Source: Marinitoga sp. 1197 (GTDB lineage: Bacteria > Thermotogota > Thermotogae > Petrotogales > Petrotogaceae). From it: DNA of 64,000 nt. The translations under genes and the position numbers were made by a program. This document shows, one piece after another, positions 8,957 through 18,168 of the stretch; within the stretch, counting starts at the first letter, position 1; the number at the start of each line of letters is the position of its first letter. The stretch spans positions 62,149-126,148 of the forward strand of contig NZ_AZAY01000048.1 of the NCBI RefSeq assembly GCF_001021165.1, in the 5' to 3' direction. The notes beneath the pieces are model-generated. The model saw only the letters and a program-made list of their open reading frames with translations. It had not been told where the DNA came from and searched no databases.

Positions 8957-10438
8957 ATGTCTGATATAATGAAATTTACTGCGATATTTGCTTCAGCTAC
9001 TATGGTTAGCAGATTTTTAGGATTATTTAGAGATATGTTGTTTGCATATTATTTTGGTAGAAGTGGCGAATATGATGCCTATATAATTGCTATTTTATTA
9101 CCATTTTTCTTAAGAAGAATTTTTGCAGAAGGAGCATTTTCAACTGTATTCATTCCTTTATATTCAAGAAAAAAAGGAAAAGACGCAGACATCTTCGCAA
9201 GTACTGCTATTAATCTTTTACTTATTATTACAGTATCATTGTATATTCTTGTTCTTTTTTTCTCACAATCTTTTGTAAAAATTCTTGGTAGCGGTATGAA
9301 TGCTGAATATATATCATTATCTTCAAATCTTATAAAAATAACATTTCCTTTTATTACTTTCATTTCTATATGGTCAATATTTTCCGGAATATTGTATAAT
9401 GAAAATAATTTTTTTATTTCTGCTGTTTCACCAGCTATTACAAATATTTTTACCATATTTGGTATAATTTTTTCTTCGTATTTTTCAGTAAAGATTTATG
9501 GACCAACTATTGGCTTTTTTTTTGGAGGGTTTTTTCAACTACTTTTTTTATTTATTTATATAAAAAAGAAAAAACTCTTTCACTATTATTTTACTTTAAA
9601 AAAAGATTATGTTAATGAAATTATGAATATGTTTATTCCTGCTTTTTTTGGAGTTGCAATATCCCATATCAACAGTATTGTTGATACTAACATAGCAACA
9701 TGGACAGGCAAGGGAAGTGTTGCAACCATACAATACGCTTTAAGATTATACCAATTACCTCTGGCAATTTTTTCGGTTAGTATCGCAAATGTAATTTTAC
9801 CCAGATTGTCCAAATTATCGCATAATAAACAAAAAGAAAAATTTATATTTGAATTTAAAGAAGCCATATTAATTTCTCTGTTTTTAACTATTCCTGCTTC
9901 ATCTGGTTTGATTTTTTTAAGCAACGATATTATAAAATTAATTTATCAGCGAGGTACATTCACAGAAAAAGATACTATAATAACTGCTTTTACACTAATA
10001 ACATATTCAATAGGAATAATATTTTATTCTATCCACGGAATTTTAGTTAGAAATTATTATTCAAAACTAAACACAAAAAAACCTACCAGAATTTCATTTA
10101 TTATGGTTTTTATAAATATTATTCTAGATATTATTCTAGCAAAATATATGGGTGTTGCTGGTATCGGACTGGCTACGAGTATTTCAGGATTTGTTGGTAT
10201 GCTGATTTTAGGTTGGGAATTTTTTATTCATTTTAATAAATATGACTATATAGAAATTTTTAAAATTATTATTTCGACAATTATTATGATTTTAAGTTTA
10301 TTTATTCTAAAAAATATTCACTCTTCTAATTTATATACAATTTTTTTAGTTTTTGATGGAATTTTTATTTATTTTATTTCTTCATATGTTTTCAGAATAA
10401 AATATTTAAAAGATTTTATTCAATTCATACAAAAATAA
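8957..10438 (+). CDS. murJ: Lipid II flippase MurJ
   Basis: 493 residues with about 14 membrane-spanning segments. The N-terminal SATMVSRFLGLFRDMLFAYYFG, the REGAFSTVFIPLY-like stretch (here AEGAFSTVFIPLY) and the LPLAIFSVSIANVILPRLS segment are diagnostic of MurJ/MviN of the MOP superfamily. It moves the peptidoglycan precursor lipid II across the inner membrane. The ATG has TTGGAGGAT upstream and sits just after a terminator, so it probably has its own promoter or depends on read-through. Confidence 0.93.
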   Translation: MSDIMKFTAIFASATMVSRFLGLFRDMLFAYYFGRSGEYDAYIIAILLPFFLRRIFAEGAFSTVFIPLYSRKKGKDADIFASTAINLLLIITVSLYILVLFFSQSFVKILGSGMNAEYISLSSNLIKITFPFITFISIWSIFSGILYNENNFFISAVSPAITNIFTIFGIIFSSYFSVKIYGPTIGFFFGGFFQLLFLFIYIKKKKLFHYYFTLKKDYVNEIMNMFIPAFFGVAISHINSIVDTNIATWTGKGSVATIQYALRLYQLPLAIFSVSIANVILPRLSKLSHNKQKEKFIFEFKEAILISLFLTIPASSGLIFLSNDIIKLIYQRGTFTEKDTIITAFTLITYSIGIIFYSIHGILVRNYYSKLNTKKPTRISFIMVFINIILDIILAKYMGVAGIGLATSISGFVGMLILGWEFFIHFNKYDYIEIFKIIISTIIMILSLFILKNIHSSNLYTIFLVFDGIFIYFISSYVFRIKYLKDFIQFIQK

Positions 10439-10590
10439 AATGAAGGGTTTGACCATCCCAAATTCACTATAAGCAGATTTATTCAATTCTTCATCTATGC
10501 AATTTTTGAGTTTTCTTACTTTGTTTTCGGACACGGTAATTATTTAGAGAAACGAATTAAATTAAAATTTATATATAATTAAATGATTTG

Positions 10591-10599
10591 TGGTATAAT
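10591..10599 (+). promoter_or_regulatory. Extended -10 promoter element before the PfkB-type kinase gene
   Basis: TGGTATAAT, a TG-N-TATAAT extended -10 box, lies 37 bases before the ATG at 10637. No clear -35 hexamer is present, as is usual for extended -10 promoters. Confidence 0.5.
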
Positions 10600-10636
10600 T
10601 ATAGTGAAAAATAATTTATTATTAGGGGGCTCGAAT

Positions 10637-11593
10637 ATGGATGTAATGACAGTAACCTTAAACCCATCTCTTGATAGAGAAATTATAATAGAAAATTTTA
10701 AAAGCGGAGAAATGTTTAGAATTTCAAATCCCTCAAATGCTCTCATGGAACCAGGCGGAAAAGGTGTAAATGTATCGAAAATGCTTAGTAAATTAGGAAT
10801 TGAAAATATGGCTTTAGGTTTTTTAGGTGGTTTTGTTGGAAGAGTTTTTTTAGAAAAACTTTTGGAAGACAGAAATATTACAGCTAATTTCATTTTTGTA
10901 GAGGAAGAAACTCGTGAAAATATAGCAATATTGGATTTAAAAAATCATACAATTACTCAAATTAATTCCAGTGGACCAAAATTAACTGATACAGATATCG
11001 AACATTTTATGCAAAGATATATAAATTCTCTATCTCTGGTAGATCACGTTTTGATTTCTGGTAGCGTTCCGCCATATACACCAGATGATGTATATGCAAA
11101 AATGTTCTCTTTAGCTCACGAAAGAAATATAACAACTTATATGGAAGCAAACGGGAGTCATTTTAATCTTGCTGTTAAAAATGCATGTCCTGAAGTTGTA
11201 AGGGTTGATTTAAGAAAAGAAAAAAAATATTTTGATAATGAGTTAAATGATATAAAAGATTATATTTATGCAGCGGAAGATATAATTAAGCATGGAGCTA
11301 AATTAGCTGTTTTAAGCTATCATGTTGAAGGAGATATCATAGCAACAAATGATGGAATATGGCTTTTTAAAGTGAATGAAACAGTTGATAGATCCCATTT
11401 GTTTGGTGTTGGTGATTCCTTTATGACAGGAATAATATATTATATGCTAAAAAATGGAAAAAACTTTCTTGAATCTGCAAAGTTTGGTATGGCAACGGCT
11501 ATTGCGAAAGTACATCATGTTGAAAAATACATAGAAAATATAGACGAAATATATAAATACTTTAATTATTTTGAAACAAAGAAGGTGAAATGA
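10637..11593 (+). CDS. PfkB-family sugar kinase, 1-phosphofructokinase-like
   Basis: 318 residues of the PfkB/ribokinase family. It opens with VMTVTLNPSLDREIII, the hallmark of the 1-phosphofructokinase/tagatose-6-phosphate kinase branch. PGGKGVNVSKML (about residue 38), SGSVPP and the C-terminal anion-hole motif GVGDSFMTG (catalytic Asp about 259) follow. The expected reaction is ATP-dependent phosphorylation of a sugar phosphate. With no PTS genes nearby the substrate is open. The frame is open upstream, but the ATG at 10637 has AGGGGG and fits the family start. The stop overlaps the CBS gene. Confidence 0.85.
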   Translation: MDVMTVTLNPSLDREIIIENFKSGEMFRISNPSNALMEPGGKGVNVSKMLSKLGIENMALGFLGGFVGRVFLEKLLEDRNITANFIFVEEETRENIAILDLKNHTITQINSSGPKLTDTDIEHFMQRYINSLSLVDHVLISGSVPPYTPDDVYAKMFSLAHERNITTYMEANGSHFNLAVKNACPEVVRVDLRKEKKYFDNELNDIKDYIYAAEDIIKHGAKLAVLSYHVEGDIIATNDGIWLFKVNETVDRSHLFGVGDSFMTGIIYYMLKNGKNFLESAKFGMATAIAKVHHVEKYIENIDEIYKYFNYFETKKVK

Positions 11594-12054
11594 TGAGGGT
11601 AGAAGATATAATGTTAAAAGATGTGACTTCTTTGATGATAGATGTGACTATTGAAAGATTTATAACTTTATGTGAAAGACATGGCTATTCCGCTTTACCT
11701 GTTGTAGATGAAGAATTTCATCTTGTGGGACTATTAAGTGAATCCATGGTAATAAAATCATCTATTCCAGGATATCTCTCTTTAATGCAGTCCACATCAT
11801 TTATACCCGATTCACAACAATTTATTAAAGGTTTAAGCAATATTTTACATAAACCTGTATCGGAAATTATGGATAAAAGTCCAACAAAAGTTTATTATGA
11901 TGATACAGCTTTACATGTTGCAGATGTAATAATAAAAAACAGCTTAAAAATTGTTCCTGTTGTTGATTATGATAATAGATTAGTTGGAATAGTTAGAAGA
12001 ATAAAATTATTAAGTCTTGCAGCAAAGGGGATTTTGGAAGAAACGTGGAAATGA
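11590..12054 (+). CDS. CBS-domain pair protein
   Basis: 154 residues consisting of two CBS motifs: residues 1-55 (VEDIMLKDVTSLMID, GYSALPVVDEEFHLVGLLSE) and about 90-145 (VSEIMDKSPTKVYYDDTAL, LKIVPVVDYDNRLVGIVRR). A CBS pair forms a regulatory module that usually binds adenine nucleotides. No effector domain is attached. The ATGATG start overlaps the stop codon of the sugar kinase gene, so the two may be functionally coupled; that is inference. Its end overlaps mtaB. Confidence 0.85.
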   Translation: MMRVEDIMLKDVTSLMIDVTIERFITLCERHGYSALPVVDEEFHLVGLLSESMVIKSSIPGYLSLMQSTSFIPDSQQFIKGLSNILHKPVSEIMDKSPTKVYYDDTALHVADVIIKNSLKIVPVVDYDNRLVGIVRRIKLLSLAAKGILEETWK

Positions 12055-13343
12055 AAAAAATAGATATTATTACTTATGGATGTAAATTAAATCAAGCTGA
12101 AAGTGAATTTATCGGTGAAAAACTAAAACAATTAAATTTCGAAATAACTTATGATAATAAAAAGGATAATTGTGATTATATTTTAATAAATTCATGTACG
12201 GTTACTTCTGAAGCGGAAAGGAAAATAAAACAGTTAATTAGAAGCATAAAAAGGAAAGATATGTCTAAAAAAATAATTGTGGTTGGATGTTATGCTCATA
12301 CTAATGTCGAAGAATTAAAAAAAGCAGGAGCAGATTTAATCCTTGGCAACTTAGAAAAAAAATATATTGAGCAGTATATTGATAAAGAAGGCGTTTTTGT
12401 CGATAAAAGTTATTGGAATAATACAAAAGAGAAGGTATTTATACCATCTAAACCATATAATTCATATTCAAGGTATTTTCTTCCAATTGAAGAAGGATGT
12501 CTTGAGTTCTGTTCATATTGTAGAATTATATTTGCAAGAGGAAATAAAATAAGAAGTGTCGAAAAAGAGCAAATTTTTGAAAGTATTGATAGTATATTAT
12601 CTCAAAATATAAAGGAAATTATATTTACAGGCATTAATTTATCTTATTTTGGTTATGGTACAGATTATAATTTAAAAAAATTAATTTTTGATATAAATAA
12701 AAAATATGGAGAAAAAAATATTAGATTTAGAATAAGTTCTTTGTATCCTGATTTTATTGATGAAGAGTTTATTAAATTGCTGAATGATAGTAGTATTTTT
12801 GAAAAACATATTCATTTATCCCTTCAGCATATTTCTGATAATATTCTAAAAAATATGGGCAGAAAATATAATGAAAAATATTTACATATGTTATTTGATA
12901 AAATATATTCTATAAATTCATTTTTTTCGATATCTGCAGATTTAATAGTAGGATTTCCTGGAGAAAGCAATAATGATTTTCAAAAGTTAATTAATTTTTT
13001 AGAAAAATATAATTTTTCTCGCATTCATGCTTTTAGGTACTCAAGTAGACCTAATACAAAAGCTGCTCGAATGAAGGAACAAATTCCTGGAAATATAAAA
13101 AAAGAGCGAATGAAAGTATTACAAAAGCATATACAAAATTCATCTAAAAAATATCTGGGGCATTTAAAAAATAAAAAAGTAACTGTGCTAATTGAAAAAG
13201 TTGATAAAAAAAATAGTTTTAGTTATGGGTATGATGAATTTTATGTTTATCATAAAATAAATAATATTTTAAATGATAATGAATTTTACGATGTTAAAAT
13301 AAAAAATATAAATAATACTGGAGTGATTTCTCATGTTTTATGA
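12045..13343 (+). CDS. mtaB: MtaB-type tRNA ms2t6A methylthiotransferase
   Basis: About 430 residues. The N-terminal UPF0004 domain carries cysteines in ITYGCKLNQAESE, INSCTVT and VVGCYAH for one [4Fe-4S] cluster. The radical SAM triad is CLEFCSYC (about residues 152-159), and a TRAM-like tail follows. The GCKLNQAE start groups it with MtaB, which adds a methylthio group to t6A37 of tRNAs reading ANN codons, rather than with MiaB or RimO. Translation may begin at GTG 12045 or ATG 12051. Both overlap the CBS gene. Confidence 0.88.
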   Translation: MEMKKIDIITYGCKLNQAESEFIGEKLKQLNFEITYDNKKDNCDYILINSCTVTSEAERKIKQLIRSIKRKDMSKKIIVVGCYAHTNVEELKKAGADLILGNLEKKYIEQYIDKEGVFVDKSYWNNTKEKVFIPSKPYNSYSRYFLPIEEGCLEFCSYCRIIFARGNKIRSVEKEQIFESIDSILSQNIKEIIFTGINLSYFGYGTDYNLKKLIFDINKKYGEKNIRFRISSLYPDFIDEEFIKLLNDSSIFEKHIHLSLQHISDNILKNMGRKYNEKYLHMLFDKIYSINSFFSISADLIVGFPGESNNDFQKLINFLEKYNFSRIHAFRYSSRPNTKAARMKEQIPGNIKKERMKVLQKHIQNSSKKYLGHLKNKKVTVLIEKVDKKNSFSYGYDEFYVYHKINNILNDNEFYDVKIKNINNTGVISHVL

Positions 13344-14154
13344 TTCAGAAAAATGGATTGAAAAAGAAAATTATATGAATGAGGATTTCGAACTTTTTAA
13401 CGGGTATTCAACATATGAAACATTACGAACTTACAATAAAAATATATTTGCTCTTAAATTCCACTTTGAAAGATTGAACAAATCTGCTATGTTTCTTGGT
13501 CTGGAAATTCCTGAATATGATAAATTAAAAAATATATTAAATGATGGTATAAAAAAAATAAATTGCAAAAGTGATGTTCGAATAAAAGTATTAGTAAATA
13601 AATATACATCGCGAAAAAAATCTTTTTATGCATTTATAGAACCTATAATTGAAATCGATGATTTAAGAGAAAGTGGTGTTGTATTAACTATTTCTCGTGA
13701 AAGAAAACCAAAAAATCCTGTTATTCCTTATTATGTTAAAACAAACTTAAATGGTTATAGCCTTTATCTAAGACAAAAATATAATGCATATTATGATTCC
13801 ATTGTATTAAATGAATTTGGATATGTAACTGAAGGAACAAAATCAAATATTTTTATAGTTACTGCCGGAGTTATAACTACTCCCCCCATATCTTCTGGAA
13901 TATTGCCTGGTGTAACAAGAAAGATAGTTTTAGATTTAATAGAAAGCTTTAATATGGATTTTGAAGAAAGAAATATCGAAGTATGGGAATTACTATCAGC
14001 TGATGAAGTTTTTTTAACTCATACAAGTGTAGGTATTATTCCTGTTAGAAGAATTATTCCTAATTTTACTTTTAATGCTCCTGGAATAACTACTGAAACA
14101 CTTATTAATTATTGGAATGACTTTATTATTAGTAATAATAATTATTGGGAATGA
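13333..14154 (+). CDS. Class IV aminotransferase (aminodeoxychorismate lyase / branched-chain aminotransferase fold)
   Basis: 273 residues of PLP fold type IV. Markers are FNGYSTYETLRTY, the PLP lysine in YYVKTNLNGY (Lys about 136), NEFGYVTEGTKSNIFIV, and a PPISSGILPGVTRKIV segment. The length is shorter than most IlvE proteins and closer to PabC (aminodeoxychorismate lyase) or D-amino acid transaminases. With no folate or branched-chain genes nearby I leave the substrate open. It overlaps mtaB by 11 bases and the DciA-like gene by a few. Confidence 0.85.
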   Translation: MFYDSEKWIEKENYMNEDFELFNGYSTYETLRTYNKNIFALKFHFERLNKSAMFLGLEIPEYDKLKNILNDGIKKINCKSDVRIKVLVNKYTSRKKSFYAFIEPIIEIDDLRESGVVLTISRERKPKNPVIPYYVKTNLNGYSLYLRQKYNAYYDSIVLNEFGYVTEGTKSNIFIVTAGVITTPPISSGILPGVTRKIVLDLIESFNMDFEERNIEVWELLSADEVFLTHTSVGIIPVRRIIPNFTFNAPGITTETLINYWNDFIISNNNYWE

Positions 14155-14456
14155 AAATGAAAGATTTCAATGAATTATTTAAAGAATTAAGTAACAAAAA
14201 CAATATACTAAAAAAAGTTTTATTAATAAAAGATTTAAAACTTATCGTACAAAAAGTTTTTGAAAAACATGGTTTAACCTCAGTGGAGGTAGTTAATGTG
14301 GATCTAAAAACCTCCACACTTTTTTTGTATGTTGATAATAATTATATTAAACAGGAAATTATCTTTAAAAAGAAAAAAATTTTAGAAGATATTAATAATA
14401 TACTTGAACAGGATAAAATAAAAAATTTGAAATTTTCCGGAGGTGTTAATCAATGA
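14151..14456 (+). CDS. DciA-like (DUF721) protein
   Basis: About 101 residues. The C-terminal half reads as a DUF721 domain: a STLFLYVDNNYIKQEI strand-helix, KKKKILEDINNIL and the closing IKNLKFSGG. DUF721 includes DciA, the ancestral loader of the replicative helicase DnaB, and is commonly encoded next to gyrB or recF, as here (its stop overlaps the gyrB start). It is short and lacks obvious extra domains. Start codons at 14151 and 14157 are both possible; only a weak GGGA ribosome site is present, consistent with coupling to the upstream gene. The family assignment rests on pattern and position. Confidence 0.6.
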   Translation: MKMKDFNELFKELSNKNNILKKVLLIKDLKLIVQKVFEKHGLTSVEVVNVDLKTSTLFLYVDNNYIKQEIIFKKKKILEDINNILEQDKIKNLKFSGGVNQ

Positions 14457-16375
14457 ATAAATATTCTCAAGATAATATAAAAGTTTTAAAAGGTTTAGAG
14501 CCAGTAAGAAAAAGACCTGGTATGTATATAGGTTCCATTGGAAAACCTGGATTAAACCATTTAGTATATGAAATTGTTGATAATAGTGTTGATGAATATA
14601 TGAGCGGATTCTGTACAAAAATAATCGTAAAAATAAATGCTGACAATACAATAGAAGTTATTGATAATGGAAGAGGTATTCCTGTTGGACCTCATCCTAC
14701 AGAAAAAAAAGATACTCTTGAAGTTGTATTTACAACTTTACACGCTGGAGGAAAATTTGATAATGCTACCTATAAAATAAGTGGTGGATTGCACGGAGTT
14801 GGTGCCTCTGTAGTAAATGCTTTATCTGAATTTCTTGAGGTTTGGGTTCATAGAAATGGAAAAATTTATTATCAAAAATATTCAAGAGGAAATAAGGTAA
14901 CTGAGGTAGAAATATTAAGTGAAACTAATAAAACAGGAACTCATATTAAATTTAAACCTGATTCTGAAATATTTGAAAATGGTGATATTGAAGTAGAAGG
15001 GCAAATTATTGAAAATAGATTAAGGGAATTGGCATTTTTAAACCCAGGACTTGAAATTGAATTCATTGATGAAAAAAGAAATAAAAAAAGCGTCTTCAAA
15101 TACGAAAAAGGTATATCAGAATTTTTAGACTTTTTAGTTAAAAAAAATAAAAAAACACCTATTCACGAAAACCCTATTTTCGGAACAGGAAGTGTTAAAA
15201 ATCCAAGAGGTAAAGGGTTCTCCGATATCCTTGTTGAGTTTTCAATGATGTACACACGTAATGATTTTCCGCATATATATAGTTATGTAAACAATATCAG
15301 AACAATTGAAGGTGGTGAACATGAATCAGCATTTAAAGCCACTTTAACCAGATTAATGAATGAATATGCCAGAAAAAATGGTTATTTGAAAGAAAAAGAG
15401 GACAATTTTACCGGAGAAGATGTAAGGGAAGGTTTAATTGCTATATTAAGTATCAAATTACCAGATCCTATATTTGAAGGTCAGACAAAAGCTAAATTAG
15501 GTAGCAAAGAAGTAAGAGTTGCGGTAAATGAGGTACTATCTGAATATTTAATAAAGTTTTTGGATTCACATCCTAAAGATACAAAAATGATTTTTGAACG
15601 TATTAAAGAAGCTGCAAGAGCACGTATAAATGCGAAAAAGGCTAGAGATAAGGTTAAAAGAAAATCTATCTTTGAAAACTCACCTTTACCGGGAAAATTA
15701 GCGGATTGTACTTCAACTAATCTAGACGAAACTGAATTATTCATTGTAGAAGGTAATTCAGCTGGCGGGAATGCTAAAACGGCAAGAGATAGAAATTTTC
15801 AGGCAATTCTTCCGTTAAGAGGAAAGATTATTAATGTTGAGAAACATGATATTGAGCGATTAATGAAAAATGAACAAGTTTCAAATATAATATCAGCTAT
15901 TGGTACAGGAATTGGTGACAATTTTAATATTAAAAAATTAAGATATGGTAAAATAATTATTATGACTGATGCTGATGTTGACGGAGCACATATAAGAACT
16001 CTTCTATTAGCTTTATTTTTTAGATTTATGCCTGAACTTATTAAAGAAGGTAAAATATATGCTGCACAACCTCCTTTATATAAATTTAAATCAGGCAAAT
16101 TTGAAACATATTTGTATAGTGATGAAGAACTGGAGAAGTTAAAAAATGAATATCCAAAATACACACTTCAAAGATATAAAGGTCTTGGAGAAATGAATTC
16201 AGATCAATTATGGGATACAACAATGGATCCTCAAAAAAGAAAATTGATTAAAATAAATATAGATGATCTTATAGAAACAGAAGAAATTTTAGAAATATTA
16301 ATGGGAAATGATCCATCTGCCAGAAGAGAGTTTATAGAAGAACATGCTTTAAAAATCAAGGAGTTAGATATTTAA
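14453..16375 (+). CDS. gyrB: DNA gyrase subunit B
   Basis: 640 residues with the complete GyrB layout. The GHKL ATPase has EIVDNSVDEYMSG, VIDNGRGIPVG and GGLHGVGASVVNALS. A transducer domain follows, then the TOPRIM domain with EGNSAGGNAKTARDR and DADVDGAHIRTL, and the C-terminal tail QRYKGLGEMN. With GyrA it introduces negative supercoils using ATP. The length of about 640 is typical for forms without the large proteobacterial insertion. The ATG at 14453 has CCGGAGGTG upstream. It is followed after one base by an FtsQ-like gene. Confidence 0.97.
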   Translation: MNKYSQDNIKVLKGLEPVRKRPGMYIGSIGKPGLNHLVYEIVDNSVDEYMSGFCTKIIVKINADNTIEVIDNGRGIPVGPHPTEKKDTLEVVFTTLHAGGKFDNATYKISGGLHGVGASVVNALSEFLEVWVHRNGKIYYQKYSRGNKVTEVEILSETNKTGTHIKFKPDSEIFENGDIEVEGQIIENRLRELAFLNPGLEIEFIDEKRNKKSVFKYEKGISEFLDFLVKKNKKTPIHENPIFGTGSVKNPRGKGFSDILVEFSMMYTRNDFPHIYSYVNNIRTIEGGEHESAFKATLTRLMNEYARKNGYLKEKEDNFTGEDVREGLIAILSIKLPDPIFEGQTKAKLGSKEVRVAVNEVLSEYLIKFLDSHPKDTKMIFERIKEAARARINAKKARDKVKRKSIFENSPLPGKLADCTSTNLDETELFIVEGNSAGGNAKTARDRNFQAILPLRGKIINVEKHDIERLMKNEQVSNIISAIGTGIGDNFNIKKLRYGKIIIMTDADVDGAHIRTLLLALFFRFMPELIKEGKIYAAQPPLYKFKSGKFETYLYSDEELEKLKNEYPKYTLQRYKGLGEMNSDQLWDTTMDPQKRKLIKINIDDLIETEEILEILMGNDPSARREFIEEHALKIKELDI

Positions 16376-16376
16376 T

Positions 16377-16847
16377 ATGAATACATCTCGTAACATATTG
16401 TTTGTGCTGATTATGTTGTATTTATTCATATTTTTTTATATAATATTTCAATTTTTCGTTACAAAAAGCAAAGGTGCGAGAAATCAATTTGTAATACAAC
16501 AACCCATATGTGTGGTAAAATTTAATAGTAGATATCTTCTTTTAAATAAAGATGAAATAATTTTTAAAATTTCAGATATTCCAATTGCTGGTTATCCAAT
16601 TATATATTTCAATGATTATTTTATTTATAAAAATGATCTTGCAAAATTATCAATAGAACAACTAAGTTATATTTCAAAAATTGACTTTAAACAAAAAATT
16701 ATTTATATTAATATTGGTTATAAACTATTCTTTAATTCATGGAAAGATGTTTTGAATCATTTTGATAATACGATAACAAAATTAATAAAAAAAGAACCGG
16801 GGAATTATTTTCTTCTCTCTGGAGGTAGTTTAATTAGCATTTATTAG
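16377..16847 (+). CDS. Small single-pass membrane protein, possible divergent FtsQ/DivIB
   Basis: 156 residues: a short cytoplasmic start, one strong membrane helix (about residues 8-28), then about 125 residues predicted outside, with alternating beta strands (QPICVVKFNSRYLLLNKDEIIFKI, KQKIIYINIGYKLFF). It lies between gyrB and ftsA-ftsZ, where ftsQ normally sits, and has the FtsQ topology. It is half the usual length and I see no POTRA signature, so the identity is inference from topology and position. The closing SLISIY tail may be a final strand. It is translated with ftsA, 10 bases downstream. Confidence 0.5.
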   Translation: MNTSRNILFVLIMLYLFIFFYIIFQFFVTKSKGARNQFVIQQPICVVKFNSRYLLLNKDEIIFKISDIPIAGYPIIYFNDYFIYKNDLAKLSIEQLSYISKIDFKQKIIYINIGYKLFFNSWKDVLNHFDNTITKLIKKEPGNYFLLSGGSLISIY

Positions 16848-16857
16848 GAGGGATAAA

Positions 16858-18168
16858 ATGGCCAAAAAGGTTATTTATGCAATTGATGTTGGGAATTACT
16901 TCATCAAAGGAATAGCATTAGAAGAGAATAAAGGAAAATATCAACTTATTTCAAAAGCATTAGAAAAAGCCGAAGGAATTATAAAAGGACAAATTCAGGA
17001 TGTTAAAGCATTAAGAAGGAAAATTGAAAATGTAATATTTACATTAGAAGGGGAAAATAGCAAAGCTAAAGAAATAGAAATAGTTTTATCATATGCTACC
17101 AATGAATTAAAAATTTCAAGAGAAAGTTATACATTGGAATTTTCTGAACCTAAAGAAATTACAGAAAGCGATTTAGAAAAAATAAAATCCAACATTCAAC
17201 AAAAATATTCAGAATTAAATAAGGAAGTTTTAGATATTAAATTTGTAAATTTTGAAGTTGACGACAAAAAGGTGAAAAATCCTGTTGCATTCGTAGCAAA
17301 TTATAGTTTAAATGCTGTTATAAATGTTGTATGGGTTTCTGAAAATTCTTTTGCTCCAATTAGAAATACAATAAAAAATTTAATTGAAGGAGAAATTCCA
17401 ATATATGACTCAACGCTTGCTTCAGCTTATGGCGTTACAAATACGTCAGATAGAAATCTTGGAGTTGGAATTATAGACCTTGGTCATTCTAAAGCAAGAA
17501 TGCTTATTTTTAAAGATGGTATTCCAAAATTTTATTTAGACTTTGAAGTTGGATTAGAATATGTTTTAAAAGATATTATGCATGTATTAAAAACTTCAGA
17601 AAATGAAGCTTTAAGATTATTAGAAGAACATGCAGTATGTTTGCAGGACACAAAAATAGTAAAAAAAGTAGATTATTTAAGTCTGGTTGGTGATCATTAT
17701 GAATATACCACACAGAATTTACTTAATAAGATTGTTTTTGCAAGAACGAGAGAAATAATCAATAAATTAAATAGCGATCTTGCAAAATTAGAATATGAAA
17801 ATACTCTTGAAATAGCAGGAGGTCTTCAAGCTGGAATTATTCATACAGGTGGTGGGGCAAGAATTAAGAATATTGAAAAAACTATTTCCGATTTTATGGG
17901 AAGCCAAGCTCGATTAGGTGTTGCTTCAAATAATATCAATAATTTTTACATTGATAATGCTGATGAGTTATATAAAGATCCTTTATATTCACCAATTATA
18001 GGAACTATAAATTTATATTTTAGTGGAACAAATATACCAAAATTATACATAGAAGATGCAAAAACATATAATGAGAATACTTATACAGAAGAAAAAGTTG
18101 AGAAAAAGGGTGGTTTCTTTTCAAGATTGGGAAGAATCCTATTAGGAGGTAATGAAGATGCCATTTAA
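16858..18168 (+). CDS. ftsA: Cell division protein FtsA
   Basis: 436 residues of the actin superfamily: phosphate-1 segment IYAIDVGNYFIKGIA, the 1C domain typical of FtsA (about residues 85-165), phosphate-2 IIDLGHSKARMLIF and the adenosine motif HTGGGARIKNI. The last 20 residues (GGFFSRLGRILLGG) form a basic amphipathic helix like the FtsA membrane-targeting sequence, which anchors FtsZ filaments to the inner membrane. AGGAGGGAT precedes the ATG. The end overlaps the ftsZ start. Confidence 0.95.
   Translation: MAKKVIYAIDVGNYFIKGIALEENKGKYQLISKALEKAEGIIKGQIQDVKALRRKIENVIFTLEGENSKAKEIEIVLSYATNELKISRESYTLEFSEPKEITESDLEKIKSNIQQKYSELNKEVLDIKFVNFEVDDKKVKNPVAFVANYSLNAVINVVWVSENSFAPIRNTIKNLIEGEIPIYDSTLASAYGVTNTSDRNLGVGIIDLGHSKARMLIFKDGIPKFYLDFEVGLEYVLKDIMHVLKTSENEALRLLEEHAVCLQDTKIVKKVDYLSLVGDHYEYTTQNLLNKIVFARTREIINKLNSDLAKLEYENTLEIAGGLQAGIIHTGGGARIKNIEKTISDFMGSQARLGVASNNINNFYIDNADELYKDPLYSPIIGTINLYFSGTNIPKLYIEDAKTYNENTYTEEKVEKKGGFFSRLGRILLGGNEDAI

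Noticed and set aside
10441-10535. Minus-strand frame of about 40 codons after murJ, opening with GTG and reading VSENKVRKLKNC
   Set aside because: No ribosome site, extends into murJ, and no family could be recognised; at most a gene remnant.
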